Below, one piece after another: positions 1-7,945 of a stretch of 29,407 nucleotides of DNA. The stretch's first letter is position 1; the number at the start of each line of letters is the position of its first letter. This DNA comes from a virus, in the IMG/VR virus record IMGVR_UViG_3300009073_000142, positions 1 to 29,407 of that record, one strand, 5' to 3'. The notes under the pieces are model-generated. The model did no database searches, was not told the DNA's origin, and worked only from the letters and a program-made list of their open reading frames with translations. The position numbers and the translations under genes were made by a program.

Positions 1-372
1 GAAGGAACGGTATTGTCCAAACTTCTTAAAGCGTGGAAAACCGTGACCTCTTTGCCTCATGGCCTCAAAAGACGCATCAACCCTACCCAAAACATCTTGC
101 AGTACTTGAGAATGCACATCCTTCAGGTGTGGCAAGACTTTCTTAGCTTGAGTCAGGTTTTTCTTTTGAGGGTAATAGCCAGGATAGGGAGCATCTGCAG
201 GAATTATGTACTCAGACTGCAGAGAACATCTGTCTATCTGGCACTTACGGCTACCGATCCAATCTTTTCGCTCTCGCAACGCATAGTTGTACACAGAGCG
301 ACAAGTCTCAAGCCAAGACAGCATTCGTGTCTCTTGCTCAAGGCTAGGGTAAATCCGGTAGCGGTACGTCAT
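1..372 (-). CDS. tnpB: TnpB, IS200/IS605-family RNA-guided nuclease (5' part, cut by window edge)
   Basis: Reading the minus strand from the ATG at 372 gives 124 residues that begin MTYRYRIYPSLEQETRML and run off the left edge. The N-terminal pattern is typical of the OrfB_IS605 helix-turn-helix domain: YRIYP, then a CRSVYNYAL segment, then VHSQVLQDVLGRVDASFEAM and a GFPRFKKF stretch. TnpB proteins are RNA-guided nucleases carried by these elements. The RuvC and zinc-finger parts lie outside the window. I chose the ATG at 372 over the one at 381 because an AGGAG sits about 10 bases before it. A possible -10 (TATAAT) lies at 388-393. The family call is firm; whether the full gene is intact cannot be seen. 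Confidence 0.85.
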   Translation of the reverse strand, partial: MTYRYRIYPSLEQETRMLSWLETCRSVYNYALRERKDWIGSRKCQIDRCSLQSEYIIPADAPYPGYYPQKKNLTQAKKVLPHLKDVHSQVLQDVLGRVDASFEAMRQRGHGFPRFKKFGQYRSF

Positions 373-400
373 GGTGAACATACTCCTATTATAGCTTTTT

Positions 401-426
401 CTAGGGAGGTAAGATGTAGTCCCTAG
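401..426. mobile_element. Hairpin at the presumed left end of the tnpB element
   Basis: CTAGGGA (401-407) pairs with TCCCTAG (420-426) around a 12-base loop, just upstream of tnpB. IS200/IS605 elements lack inverted repeats and instead carry imperfect subterminal hairpins, so this is a candidate left-end hairpin. The exact element boundary is not resolved. Confidence 0.4.
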
Positions 427-492
427 AATTGTTCCCTGCGGTCACCGCTCCTCATCCCGACGTTGACCGCTTCGTTTCACTTGCAGTACAAA

Positions 493-507
493 GCGGGGCT
501 TCCCCGC
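493..507 (-). terminator. GCGGGG hairpin after the head operon (terminator or IS-end palindrome)
   Basis: GCGGGG (493-498), loop CTT, CCCCGC (502-507). Read on the minus strand it lies about 30 bases past the stop of the connector gene and is followed by TTTG, so it could be a weak intrinsic terminator of the 5117-539 operon. A near-identical hairpin with similar flanks lies in inverted orientation at 29258-29274. That second copy makes a mobile-element origin just as likely. Confidence 0.4.
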
Positions 508-538
508 GATTCGCTAAAAAAGAACTAAGCAGCTCAGC

Positions 539-901
539 TCAAATTAAACGAGCCCCTACAACAGCAATGCGATCTCGCAACTTCATGAATTCTCTGCCAT
601 AGGTTGTCATCCCCAGCTCATCTTGCTCAAACCCACCGACAATTTGGCGAGGTGTAGCTGCTTGACCTGAAGCCACTTGAGCCGCTTGCCCCGCTGATAT
701 TGCCGTGTCATCTAGATCCATCGCTAACCGATGGGCTGTCATAAGCATGATCCCCCGAACTTGAAACTCCCCCCATATGTCCCGTGGGCAGTCAAAGCAT
801 TCTGCTTGGTTCAACTCATCTTGAATTAAATCCAAGTCAATACAAGCAAACTTCTTGAATTTGCCTTGGCTAATAAAATTAGTAGCATTAACCGCTGGCA
901 T
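539..901 (-). CDS. DUF4054-like head-tail connector protein
   Basis: 120 residues with the layout of the DUF4054 phage family, which sits next to the major capsid gene in many siphophages and myophages and is thought to be a head-completion/connector protein. Visible family features are an acidic N-terminal helix region, an IWGEF motif, a MLMTAHRLAM helix (residues about 52-61), a Gly/Ala/Gln linker and a terminal MTTYGREFMKLRDRI segment. It starts at the ATG 899-901, overlapping the stop of the upstream HhH gene by one base (TAATG), so translation is probably coupled. It is the last gene of the minus head operon. The assignment rests on motif layout only. Confidence 0.6.
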   Translation of the reverse strand: MPAVNATNFISQGKFKKFACIDLDLIQDELNQAECFDCPRDIWGEFQVRGIMLMTAHRLAMDLDDTAISAGQAAQVASGQAATPRQIVGGFEQDELGMTTYGREFMKLRDRIAVVGARLI

Positions 902-1233
902 TAAAACTCAACCAGTAGTTGAATCTCAGCCCATTCCTTGTCTGTTAAACGAGAAATACCGCTTTTAGACTTCAGCTCTTCAAAATCAGCATAAGGACGG
1001 TTTTTTATAAGTTGCTGAGCCGTAGCATCTCCAATTGATGGCAATGCAGTCAATGCCTTCTTGTCCGCAGAATTAATATTCACCAGCTCCAAAGTCGCTT
1101 TTGGAGCTGGTGACGGCTCTGGTGCTGCCGGTGCAACGATAGCCTGGCCAGAAGAACCTTTCTGTACACCGGCAAACCGTGGCTGATTGCCCACCAGTTG
1201 ACGGGCTGTACTAAGCCTACTAAAAAGTGACAT
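901..1233 (-). CDS. ComEA-type helix-hairpin-helix protein in the head operon
   Basis: 110 residues from the ATG at 1233. That start is preceded by AAAGGTTGATAGG and lies 4 bases past the stop of the previous gene; a longer form from 1287 would overlap that gene by 50 bases. A basic N-terminus and a Pro/Ala linker lead to a C-terminal HhH domain: VNINSADKKALTALPSIG, then AQQLIKNRPYADFEELKS. This is the ComEA/HhH3 pattern, a non-specific double-stranded DNA-binding fold with the GIG-like hairpin here as PSIGDA. In this position a DNA-end or connector role is plausible. The neighbours are an unknown gene upstream and the DUF4054-like connector downstream. Confidence 0.65.
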   Translation of the reverse strand: MSLFSRLSTARQLVGNQPRFAGVQKGSSGQAIVAPAAPEPSPAPKATLELVNINSADKKALTALPSIGDATAQQLIKNRPYADFEELKSKSGISRLTDKEWAEIQLLVEF

Positions 1234-1237
1234 CCTA

Positions 1238-1780
1238 TCAACCTTTGCGTGCTTCTTCGAGCTGTTGTTCCTTCTTTCGTAAGTCACTAATGCGATTTAC
1301 AATTGCCTTCTTCACTAGCTGGCGATCTGGTGATATTTCTTTGCTATTACACTCACGCAGCCATTCAATATCATCACAACTACGAATAATCTCCATTGCA
1401 TCTTTAGGCGCATAATCCACCGTTGTATTAGTAGATATCTCACCCTCAGGCAATGGCAGCTTATCCATTATTCGGATAACCCCAATTTGCTCCAAAGTCT
1501 CAAACCAAAGCTGCTGCTTTAGTCGTGCCACCTCTTCTACACTTAAAACATTCAAGCCTTCGTTCAGGAATTCACCTTCAACTTGCAAATCAGCATTATC
1601 TTGATATGCCTTGTTGCCATCAGGCAACCTAGTTAAAACCTTAGAAACACCTACTTCCGAAACACTTGGCAAGCGAATTGGGCCAGAACGAGGTGGATCA
1701 AAATTCTTGGTGCTGACAACAACCCGTACAGTCTTAGACTCCGGGGTGACAACTTTGACAGGAAATGGAGCTGTTAACAT
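1238..1780 (-). CDS. Hypothetical phage head-operon protein
   Basis: 180 residues of no family I recognise. The N-terminal part (about 1-60) is rich in Val, Pro and basic residues and may be beta-rich. The middle holds helical, acidic segments (SVEEVARLKQQLWFETLEQIG). The last ~40 residues, NRISDLRKKEQQLEEARKG, look like a charged coiled coil. GGAG lies about 10 bases before the ATG at 1780. It sits directly after the capsid gene and 4 bases before the HhH gene, so a head-completion or assembly role fits by position only. Confidence 0.6.
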   Translation of the reverse strand: MLTAPFPVKVVTPESKTVRVVVSTKNFDPPRSGPIRLPSVSEVGVSKVLTRLPDGNKAYQDNADLQVEGEFLNEGLNVLSVEEVARLKQQLWFETLEQIGVIRIMDKLPLPEGEISTNTTVDYAPKDAMEIIRSCDDIEWLRECNSKEISPDRQLVKKAIVNRISDLRKKEQQLEEARKG

Positions 1781-1796
1781 TCAAAAATCTCCAAGC

Positions 1797-2759
1797 TTAG
1801 ATGCCAGTAACAATGTGCATAGACAAAGGCCGGTAAACCACTAGTCCACCGTACTTAAAGAAAGCAATACGCTCATAGCCAAGTGACTTTCTCTCCCAGT
1901 TGTTCCAAGTAAGAGGCTGCATCACTCTTGCTTTTACCCGAGTGCGATCGCGCTTGTAAGCAATCATGATGTCTGTACCACCAATACCTGCACCCTCCAG
2001 TTCATTAACAGGAAAGATGTCTTTGATATAAGGTGTCTTCTTAAAAAACTGTTCTAGAATCGTCTCCGGCAAAGTTGGGTCAATTCTGGCAGAAATCAAA
2101 TAATGGTATTTTTCAACTGGCAATAAAAGTACATCCGGTCTCTCCACTTGCTTGGTCAGCTTCACCACACTAGTAACCGCATCATTCAGCATTGCCAAAA
2201 TCTGAGTCGGCGTTGAACTTGCGTCTAAGCGATAAGGACTAAACGAATTAAGCGCAGCAGAATGGTTAACAAACCCCTCAAACCCACTAGGCGTGCCATC
2301 AGTCGTCCGACCGTAAGCAATCAACTCATTCATTTCTTGCTCGGAGGTTTCCGTTACCGTTTGGATTTGCTCCTTAGAAAGGTCTTCCCCCAAATGAACA
2401 GTTGCCTGAATGTCGTCATCACTGTAGTAGCAGCCGCCCGCAAACTTATGAACATTCTGAGTAAATTCTTGACTCAGAACTGCCACATGAGGTACATCCG
2501 TGGCATAACTGCGAATTAACTTAAAATGGCCCACCCGATCCAATTGTCGGTAAGTTACCGTTCGTGCCCAAGGCTTATTCTGGATGTCTAGAGGGACAAT
2601 ATCGCCGCGAGAAAACGGCAAATCCGCATATTCAACACGTTGAACATCAGATTCAATATCCTCCAAGAGGCGCATGAACTGCCCAACCGTCGCATCGTCT
2701 AAACGAACGTTTTGGCCGACTGAACGGGTTCCCGGAGTATTTAATAGCGAGTTTGGCAT
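1797..2759 (-). CDS. Major capsid protein (DUF2184/HK97-fold type)
   Basis: 320 residues, the usual size for DUF2184-family major capsid proteins. The features I rely on are an N-terminal helical arm (TVGQFMRLLEDIESDV), a conserved middle with QEMNELIAYGRTTDGTPSGFEGFVNH, a PDVLLLPVEKYHYLISARI strand-helix segment, and a C-terminal AFFKYGGLVVYRPLSMHIV region. It self-assembles into the icosahedral shell after cleavage or scaffold exit. The gene order protease, cement, capsid, connector is the standard order for this phage group and supports the call. The ATG at 2759 follows the cement gene by 38 bases. Confidence 0.8.
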   Translation of the reverse strand: MPNSLLNTPGTRSVGQNVRLDDATVGQFMRLLEDIESDVQRVEYADLPFSRGDIVPLDIQNKPWARTVTYRQLDRVGHFKLIRSYATDVPHVAVLSQEFTQNVHKFAGGCYYSDDDIQATVHLGEDLSKEQIQTVTETSEQEMNELIAYGRTTDGTPSGFEGFVNHSAALNSFSPYRLDASSTPTQILAMLNDAVTSVVKLTKQVERPDVLLLPVEKYHYLISARIDPTLPETILEQFFKKTPYIKDIFPVNELEGAGIGGTDIMIAYKRDRTRVKARVMQPLTWNNWERKSLGYERIAFFKYGGLVVYRPLSMHIVTGI

Positions 2760-2797
2760 AGTCTTAAACCTGTAGGTGGTAATGCAGTATTTCCTAA

Positions 2798-3622
2798 TTA
2801 AGACAACTCAACCAAAACAATGGTAGAACCATCTTTGAGTTGAGCTGTTTTCTTTGCTGCAGCATTCGGAACAGCATCAGCATTAGTGTTAGTGTTAGAC
2901 ACCCAACCTCTTGACGCCGCATCATACGAAGCATAAAGAGTATCTGCAGGAGAAATGTCTCCCTGCAATGCCCGCATCCAAAGCCCATCGTTACTCAGGG
3001 TTTTACGCACCACATCTACTGCATCTCCGCTAGGATATTCGGTTTTAGCATTGGGTCCAACTGAATCTTTTTCAACAAAATAAGTAGAGAGCGCCCCCCC
3101 ACATACCTTCAGTCCAGACTCCATTGGTCGAACTTGGTTAAACGCATCTCCTGCATCTTGAGCAACAAATACTCCAAACTGAATTGTGCCCGACTTTGCT
3201 GCACCCGTTTCAGTAATTGCCATCGCACCACCACCTGTAGTGGTGTACGTCAAAGTAGAGATTACATCTTCATTAGGATTACGGCCTGTCACCGTCACCT
3301 TAGTAGCATCCGCATCGCTTGTCGCCACATCGTAAATTGAATCCGTAAAATTAAGCGCATTAGACAGCTCTTCCGTAATATCTGCAACAGTATGAGCCGC
3401 AGTAAAGCTTATATATGCGCTAGTTTGAGCCGTTTGTTTCCCCGGAATTTCCGCCACAACCTCATAGCTTGCTGCCCCAGCACCTGCTGCAGCTGGCTCA
3501 AGGTCAAAACTCTGAGGTTGGTCATTCGCTGTGTTTACCATGCTGGCAACTTGCGGAGTCCCTTGGCCACTAAGAAAGCCAGGGTGAGCAGGGTCAAAAT
3601 TTCTAGAGTAATTTTTTTGCAT
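2798..3622 (-). CDS. Capsid cement/decoration protein with an inserted beta domain
   Basis: 274 residues. The ends resemble structural cement proteins of this phage group: the N-terminus has FDPAHPGFLSGQGTP, and the second half has IQFGVFVAQDAGDAFNQVRP, then VDVVRKTLSNDGLWMRAL, then a short C-terminal STIVLVELS. Such proteins clamp capsomers from outside. Between about residues 45 and 145 lies a Thr/Ala-rich beta domain (YISFTAAHTVADITEELSNAL, then TKVTVTGRN). It resembles a domain of the protein at 26654 in the other arm of the window. It sits directly upstream of the capsid gene. Confidence 0.65.
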   Translation of the reverse strand: MQKNYSRNFDPAHPGFLSGQGTPQVASMVNTANDQPQSFDLEPAAAGAGAASYEVVAEIPGKQTAQTSAYISFTAAHTVADITEELSNALNFTDSIYDVATSDADATKVTVTGRNPNEDVISTLTYTTTGGGAMAITETGAAKSGTIQFGVFVAQDAGDAFNQVRPMESGLKVCGGALSTYFVEKDSVGPNAKTEYPSGDAVDVVRKTLSNDGLWMRALQGDISPADTLYASYDAASRGWVSNTNTNADAVPNAAAKKTAQLKDGSTIVLVELS

Positions 3623-3671
3623 AAGTCTGTGCCATGAGCTGGTTTAGATCGGTAAAAGTGACGCGCCTGGA

Positions 3672-5117
3672 TTACTTGTGTAAAGCACCCGGGGATTTTT
3701 CTCTGTCCATCTTCTTCTGAGCAGGAGAACGCTCCTCACCCTTGTCAGCCTTTAAAGTGCTGCGACGAGTCAAACTCAGAGCTGTCTCTAGATTGTCTGC
3801 ATGGGTAATGCTGTCTTGATGGTTAAAAGTAACTGGCGGCTGCGCATCTTCAGTAAAAACGGATTCTGCAATAATGTCGTAGCGGGCATTTACATAATCG
3901 TCTGTGGCATCTTCACGGATCCCCTCAGGCGTTAAAGTATCTACCACAAAAGCTTTGATGTCATCCACATCCCAGCTGCTATCTCCACGAACTTGATTAG
4001 TATCCACGCCGTAAGCAGTCAAGATTTCATTAGCCTCTTGCCACATGTCTATCCGTTCTGCGACATCATCATATTCATCTTCTTTATAGTCGCCATCCTG
4101 CTCATATGTATCCATGTCCTTTTTAGAACGACGCCTTTTAGTAGGATTCAACTCGTCCATTAGCTCACCCCCTTCTTCTTCATCGACGTCATCCATGGGG
4201 TCATCCATATCAAAGTTGTACGCAGAAATCATATCCTGATATTCATCTAGCGTGTCTTCTAAGGCATCTGCCCGCCCACGCTGGATTTGAACTTCCTGAG
4301 CCGCTTCTTGTAATGCCTCTTCTAGCTCATCAATTTTCAGTAATGCGTTATGGCCCACATTAATTTCATTGGTTAAAGCGGTCACCAACCCAGACGGCAT
4401 ATCTGCCTCCATGCCGTCATAACGAATGCCACTCATAAACAAGTTTTCAGGTAATTTAGCCATTGATAAAGTCCTAGAAGGTTTGAGGTCAAAGATTTGA
4501 GGCGCAGCGTCTTGGTTTAAGTTGAGATCTTGAAAACAGCAGTCACAGCGATGCCCAGTAAAATCATAAAAATCTAAGCCATCCATCCTTAAGCCACAAT
4601 CTGGGCCAGCTCGACCTGTGCCCACAAGGGCTGTATGGTTGTATTCGACATTGGTCTGTCGGGCATCATAAGGCTGCCCTCGAAAAGTTCCCGATTGCAT
4701 AACCAAATCAGTTCGGTAACCGCACGACAGCTGCCTCATACCACTGTGCAATGCTCTGATTCCGTCCGATCTCTGGATGTTGTATACAACCTTGATTAAG
4801 CCATCCCCAACCACTTCGATCTCATTGGAGCTAGAGCCTTGACCATATTTGTCATAGTTTTCTGGATTAACAGGAACAGGGGGATGCCCTAAGGTGAAAG
4901 GTTTACCTGCTAATGTCTGTAAAGAGTCCGACCTTAAAACATCGTCTGGGTGACGTAATTCACGGCGCAAAGACCCATCAGCATTCCGGTAAGGGAATAC
5001 CCCCACACGAGTAGGGATCCCCACCACGGTGACAAAGCCTTCTGGGCTTGTAATGATCTGCTGAACCCCACCTGAATCAAACCGATTAACAGGCCGAAGT
5101 TTTTCTAAGGTTTTCAA
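3672..5117 (-). CDS. DUF2213 prohead maturation protease with scaffold-like C-terminus
   Basis: 481 residues. The first ~190 match DUF2213: TLAGKPFTLGHPP (69-80), GMRQLSCGYRTDLV (126-139), YDARQTNVEYNHTALVGTGRAGPDC (150-174). His161 and Ser131 are the obvious catalytic candidates, by analogy with assemblin-like prohead proteases. Residues about 240-300 are a coiled coil (IDELEEALQEAAQEV and onward), followed by a very acidic Asp/Glu stretch and a basic RRRSKKD patch, as in a scaffold. A protease-scaffold fusion is common in phages and fits the absence of a separate scaffold gene. A CHRCDCC-like cluster (HRCDCCFQD, 189-197) is unusual and may bind metal. The start is TTG at 5117 with CTGGAAG just upstream. 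Confidence 0.8.
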   Translation of the reverse strand: MKTLEKLRPVNRFDSGGVQQIITSPEGFVTVVGIPTRVGVFPYRNADGSLRRELRHPDDVLRSDSLQTLAGKPFTLGHPPVPVNPENYDKYGQGSSSNEIEVVGDGLIKVVYNIQRSDGIRALHSGMRQLSCGYRTDLVMQSGTFRGQPYDARQTNVEYNHTALVGTGRAGPDCGLRMDGLDFYDFTGHRCDCCFQDLNLNQDAAPQIFDLKPSRTLSMAKLPENLFMSGIRYDGMEADMPSGLVTALTNEINVGHNALLKIDELEEALQEAAQEVQIQRGRADALEDTLDEYQDMISAYNFDMDDPMDDVDEEEGGELMDELNPTKRRRSKKDMDTYEQDGDYKEDEYDDVAERIDMWQEANEILTAYGVDTNQVRGDSSWDVDDIKAFVVDTLTPEGIREDATDDYVNARYDIIAESVFTEDAQPPVTFNHQDSITHADNLETALSLTRRSTLKADKGEERSPAQKKMDREKSPGALHK

Positions 5118-5204
5118 ACTTCCAGTAAATACAGTCCATCAGCAGTTTAGAAACTTGAATCCTTCTCTACTAAAATCGATCCAATAAAGCACCCTTTTGA
5201 AAAC
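5118..5204. promoter_or_regulatory. Divergent promoter region between head operon and regulator cassette
   Basis: 87 bases separate the divergent starts of the protease gene (-) and the HTH gene (+). Both transcripts must start here or just upstream, so it is the natural operator for the HTH protein. It is AT-rich with TAAAAT and AATAAAG stretches, but I see no clear -35/-10 pair or strong palindrome. Confidence 0.4.
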
Positions 5205-5846
5205 ATGAACCCCTACCGGATAATTGCGAAAAAACTAAGAAGTTATCGAGATACAGCAGATATCACCCAAGCCGAGCTATCTTCACTAGTTACCGAAATT
5301 CTCCGGCCTGAAACTGTTGCTGCATACCACTTAAAGCGATTAAGGACTGTTTGCAACCTCACTCAGCAAGAAATGACAACCTTAGTTAATACCTTCCTAC
5401 ATTTAATTGATTCGGTGGGAATGCCCACTCGAATGGCAACTAGCAAAGTGGAAAATGCTCGCCGTCGATTAGATTTTTTAGAAGCAATGGCTATTTGTAT
5501 CGCCTTAGAAATTCCGCCTTGGGCATTACTGCCAGAAAGCCTGCAAAAGTTGCAGCCTAAGTTGTCAATTGCAAAATTGTGGATTTTTAAACGTCAATAC
5601 CAAGGATGTTATTTATTTGAGCATGTTTGTTCTGAAACACGCATCCTCACCCTTTGCATAACACCTCAGTTAAACTTGAAACAGCCGGAAGGTAAAAAGC
5701 ATCTTGACTTGGATGACATTATTATCAATAACCCTTGGTGCAAGGATTTAATTTCAACTATTTTGGCTAACCCGATGTTGAACCCTACCCCTATGGACTT
5801 AACCGTCACTTCATCTGGAGAGCTAAAATGGACTACGTTGCCTTAA
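5205..5846 (+). CDS. XRE-like helix-turn-helix regulator
   Basis: 213 residues. The N-terminal half has two HTH-like segments: residues about 9-31 (KKLRSYRDTADITQAELSSLV) and 43-62 (LKRLRTVCNLTQQEMTTLVN). Both show the LR..R...LTQ.E...L pattern of Cro/CI-type domains. A further helix ends in ALEIPPWALLPESL, the usual tail of XRE domains. The C-terminal half is unrecognised. It is divergent from the head operon and first of a three-gene plus cassette; its 3' end overlaps the HicB-like gene by 19 bases. It is likely to control the divergent promoters at 5118-5204; the target is inferred. Confidence 0.65.
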   Translation: MNPYRIIAKKLRSYRDTADITQAELSSLVTEILRPETVAAYHLKRLRTVCNLTQQEMTTLVNTFLHLIDSVGMPTRMATSKVENARRRLDFLEAMAICIALEIPPWALLPESLQKLQPKLSIAKLWIFKRQYQGCYLFEHVCSETRILTLCITPQLNLKQPEGKKHLDLDDIIINNPWCKDLISTILANPMLNPTPMDLTVTSSGELKWTTLP

Positions 5847-6040
5847 TTGAGAAAAGAGGTGATCTACACATAGGTACAATTCCTGATATCCCTGGATGTG
5901 TTGCTGTCGCACCCACTTATGCAGAAACTCAACGCAAACTGCAAAATGCTATTACTGTTCACAATGATCGACTGAAATCGTACGGCAGCCTCGAACCGCA
6001 ACGCCACAAAGCCTGTACGATCTCAATACTGACTCGTTGA
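5828..6040 (+). CDS. Orphan HicB-like protein
   Basis: 70 residues with the partial RNase-H-like fold pattern of HicB antitoxins: YVALIEKRGDLHIGTIPDIPGCVAVAPTYAETQRKLQNAI, matching the usual strand, fPDlPGC, T..EA helix order. GGAG lies about 8 bases before the ATG, inside the end of the HTH gene. No HicA toxin (a small dsRBD-like protein) is next to it. The C-terminus is short and has no DNA-binding domain, so it may be a stand-alone partner of the HTH protein rather than a toxin-antitoxin antitoxin. Confidence 0.65.
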   Translation: MDYVALIEKRGDLHIGTIPDIPGCVAVAPTYAETQRKLQNAITVHNDRLKSYGSLEPQRHKACTISILTR

Positions 6041-6044
6041 TGCC

Positions 6045-7805
6045 ATGCTAGAACCTCAAACTCAAGTTGTGCTCCTAGATCACAGCACAACTCAGGCTGT
6101 CTATATCCCCTTAAACAAGATCGAGCCCCATCCATTCAACCCTCGTCCTTATTCTCAAAAATATGGTTGGCGAGTCATTGATCAAAATGTTGAAGTACTG
6201 ATCCATTCCATTGATAGCTTTGGCTACGACAGTTCCGAGCCTGTGCTATTGCGAGATATGGAAGATGGGACCTATCAATGCATAAAAGGCCACACCCGAT
6301 GCGTGGCCCAAAAGACTAGAGGAGAGTCAGAGATCCTAGCATTTGTCCGCCAAATGAATGAAGTGGATGCTGCGATCGCATTAGTCACCCTACAAGGTTC
6401 CAGTGTTGACTCCTGGAGTCGCCGCCGCCATGCCTATGAATGCTGCCACAGCTTTGGCCATGGCAACCTGCTTAATGTCACTGAATATGCCGAAAAAATC
6501 AATGTGGCACGGCAAACCGTCAGTGCTTGGCTAAAAGAATACGAAGTCAGCTTGGCTTTAATCAAGTCAGACTTAATCTCTGAAGACAATCTAAGACAAA
6601 GCCTTAGCGCTAAAATGGCTAGTGATATTGCTCGCCTTGATTCCACCGATTGGGTATGGTTTGCCTCCGTGCTACTAAATCATACCTGGACAGAAAAAAA
6701 CCGACAAGCAGCCATTGACACCGTCGTAAACCTTTCCAATACAGAATTTCCCGAGAAACATCTAGGGTGGATCAAACTGCAAACCTGGAAAGAAGCAGCA
6801 GCCTTAGAGGCAGGAGACACCGGCAATACCAATGCCATTGGCCTCTTAAATGAATGCGTTGCTTGCGTCAATGTCGCCCTACTCAACATGGACGAACATC
6901 GCCCTGTCTGGATATTTAACAAAAACAATGAACCTAAATTAGAACACTGGAACTTGCAAAAGCATTTTCTTGAAAGGCTTGCCACCCTCAATTCCATCTC
7001 CCCTTTTCAAATTCAGCAGCAAGAGTCCTACTTATATGCAGAAATTCAAGAGCTAGATACAAGCTACAAAGCCTTTATCAAAGAACATGAAACTCAGCAA
7101 CAGCTGAAATTACATCAAGAAGCTGAGCGACAACGGCTATTAATTCTGCAGCAAAAATATTGCCCAGAAGCCACCAAGAATGTCATGGGTATTCCCGTCG
7201 AGATAAAACTAGACGCAGTCTTTATTAATCCCAGTAGCCTTAACTATAAATTTACTGATGAGCAACTAATCCTAGAAGCCACCGAAAACTTAAAAGACAC
7301 CGGATATGTGATTACGTTTATCCCCGATGGCCTTTCCTTGTTCCAGTGGCAAAGCGCTCTAGAATACACCGGATGTCTAAAGTTTTTGGAGCTGTTAACC
7401 TGGGTCAAACCAGGCTCAGCCCATCTTCATAGTGATGGCCGCTACGTCAATAACGTGGTGTTTGTCCATGTGGGAGTTCCCACTAACAGCACCACCCATT
7501 ACTTCAATGCTCTCAATACACACCTAAAGACCAGCATTGGATTTCCCGATGTGATTGAAACAGAAAAATTAAAGTGGTCAAAAAACCAAATTCCAATTGA
7601 TCTAGCCACTTATTTACTGAATCTATACACCCCCCCTGACGCCACCATTTTTGATTGTGCAACAGCCTGTGGCACCTTTAGTGCTTGCAGTAAATTCATG
7701 AAACGCAAAGCATTTTGGTATACAAACAAAGAGGCACTGTTTACTCGAATCAGCGAGCGATTGAATAACAGCCCTTTCCATGAAAGCCTTCAAATAACCC
7801 AATAA
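6045..7805 (+). CDS. ParB-like protein fused to a degenerate DNA methylase domain
   Basis: 586 residues. The N-terminus is a ParB/Srx-type domain: IPLNKIEPHPFNPRPYS (21-37), with the nucleotide-binding box here as CIKGHTRCVA (79-88). A HTH follows (TEYAEKINVARQTVSAWLKEY, 146-166). The middle is helical with a coiled coil (about 340-370). Residues about 388-575 have the layout of a beta-class N4/N6 DNA methylase (motif IV before motif I), but motif IV DPPY is NPSS (395-398) and the SAM loop, normally like DPFxGSGTT, is DCATACGTF (537-545). This suggests lost or altered catalysis. ParB-methylase fusions are frequent in phages, where they methylate or organise DNA. It starts 4 bases after the HicB-like stop and ends before a strong terminator. 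Confidence 0.75.
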   Translation: MLEPQTQVVLLDHSTTQAVYIPLNKIEPHPFNPRPYSQKYGWRVIDQNVEVLIHSIDSFGYDSSEPVLLRDMEDGTYQCIKGHTRCVAQKTRGESEILAFVRQMNEVDAAIALVTLQGSSVDSWSRRRHAYECCHSFGHGNLLNVTEYAEKINVARQTVSAWLKEYEVSLALIKSDLISEDNLRQSLSAKMASDIARLDSTDWVWFASVLLNHTWTEKNRQAAIDTVVNLSNTEFPEKHLGWIKLQTWKEAAALEAGDTGNTNAIGLLNECVACVNVALLNMDEHRPVWIFNKNNEPKLEHWNLQKHFLERLATLNSISPFQIQQQESYLYAEIQELDTSYKAFIKEHETQQQLKLHQEAERQRLLILQQKYCPEATKNVMGIPVEIKLDAVFINPSSLNYKFTDEQLILEATENLKDTGYVITFIPDGLSLFQWQSALEYTGCLKFLELLTWVKPGSAHLHSDGRYVNNVVFVHVGVPTNSTTHYFNALNTHLKTSIGFPDVIETEKLKWSKNQIPIDLATYLLNLYTPPDATIFDCATACGTFSACSKFMKRKAFWYTNKEALFTRISERLNNSPFHESLQITQ

Positions 7806-7863
7806 TGAGTCATATTCTCACAAATAAAAGAGTAAAATAGATTCAACCGTGATAATCAAACTG

Positions 7864-7889
7864 AGTGCTCTATTTAGAGCACTTTTTTT
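7864..7889 (+). terminator. Intrinsic terminator of the ParB-methylase cassette
   Basis: AGTGCTCT (7864-7871), loop ATTT, AGAGCACT (7876-7883), then a run of seven T (7883-7889). A perfect 8-bp stem with a T tract 58 bases past the ParB-methylase stop is a textbook rho-independent terminator. Confidence 0.9.
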
Positions 7890-7923
7890 GCCCGATCCAA
7901 TTGTTTTTTGTGTTAAGTAATGT

Positions 7924-7945
7924 AAAAAGTGTCAGGCACCTGACA
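7924..7945 (-). terminator. Intrinsic terminator overlapping the stop codon of the portal operon
   Basis: On the minus strand TGTCAG, loop GTGC, CTGACA is followed by C and five T (plus-strand A run 7924-7928). The TGA of the gpG-like gene (7932-7934) lies in the 3' arm of the stem. It ends the long 19351-7932 operon and faces the plus-strand terminator at 7864-7889. Confidence 0.75.

Noticed and set aside
13-426. 137-residue plus-strand ORF at the left edge
   Set aside because: The opposite strand encodes clear TnpB sequence over the same interval.
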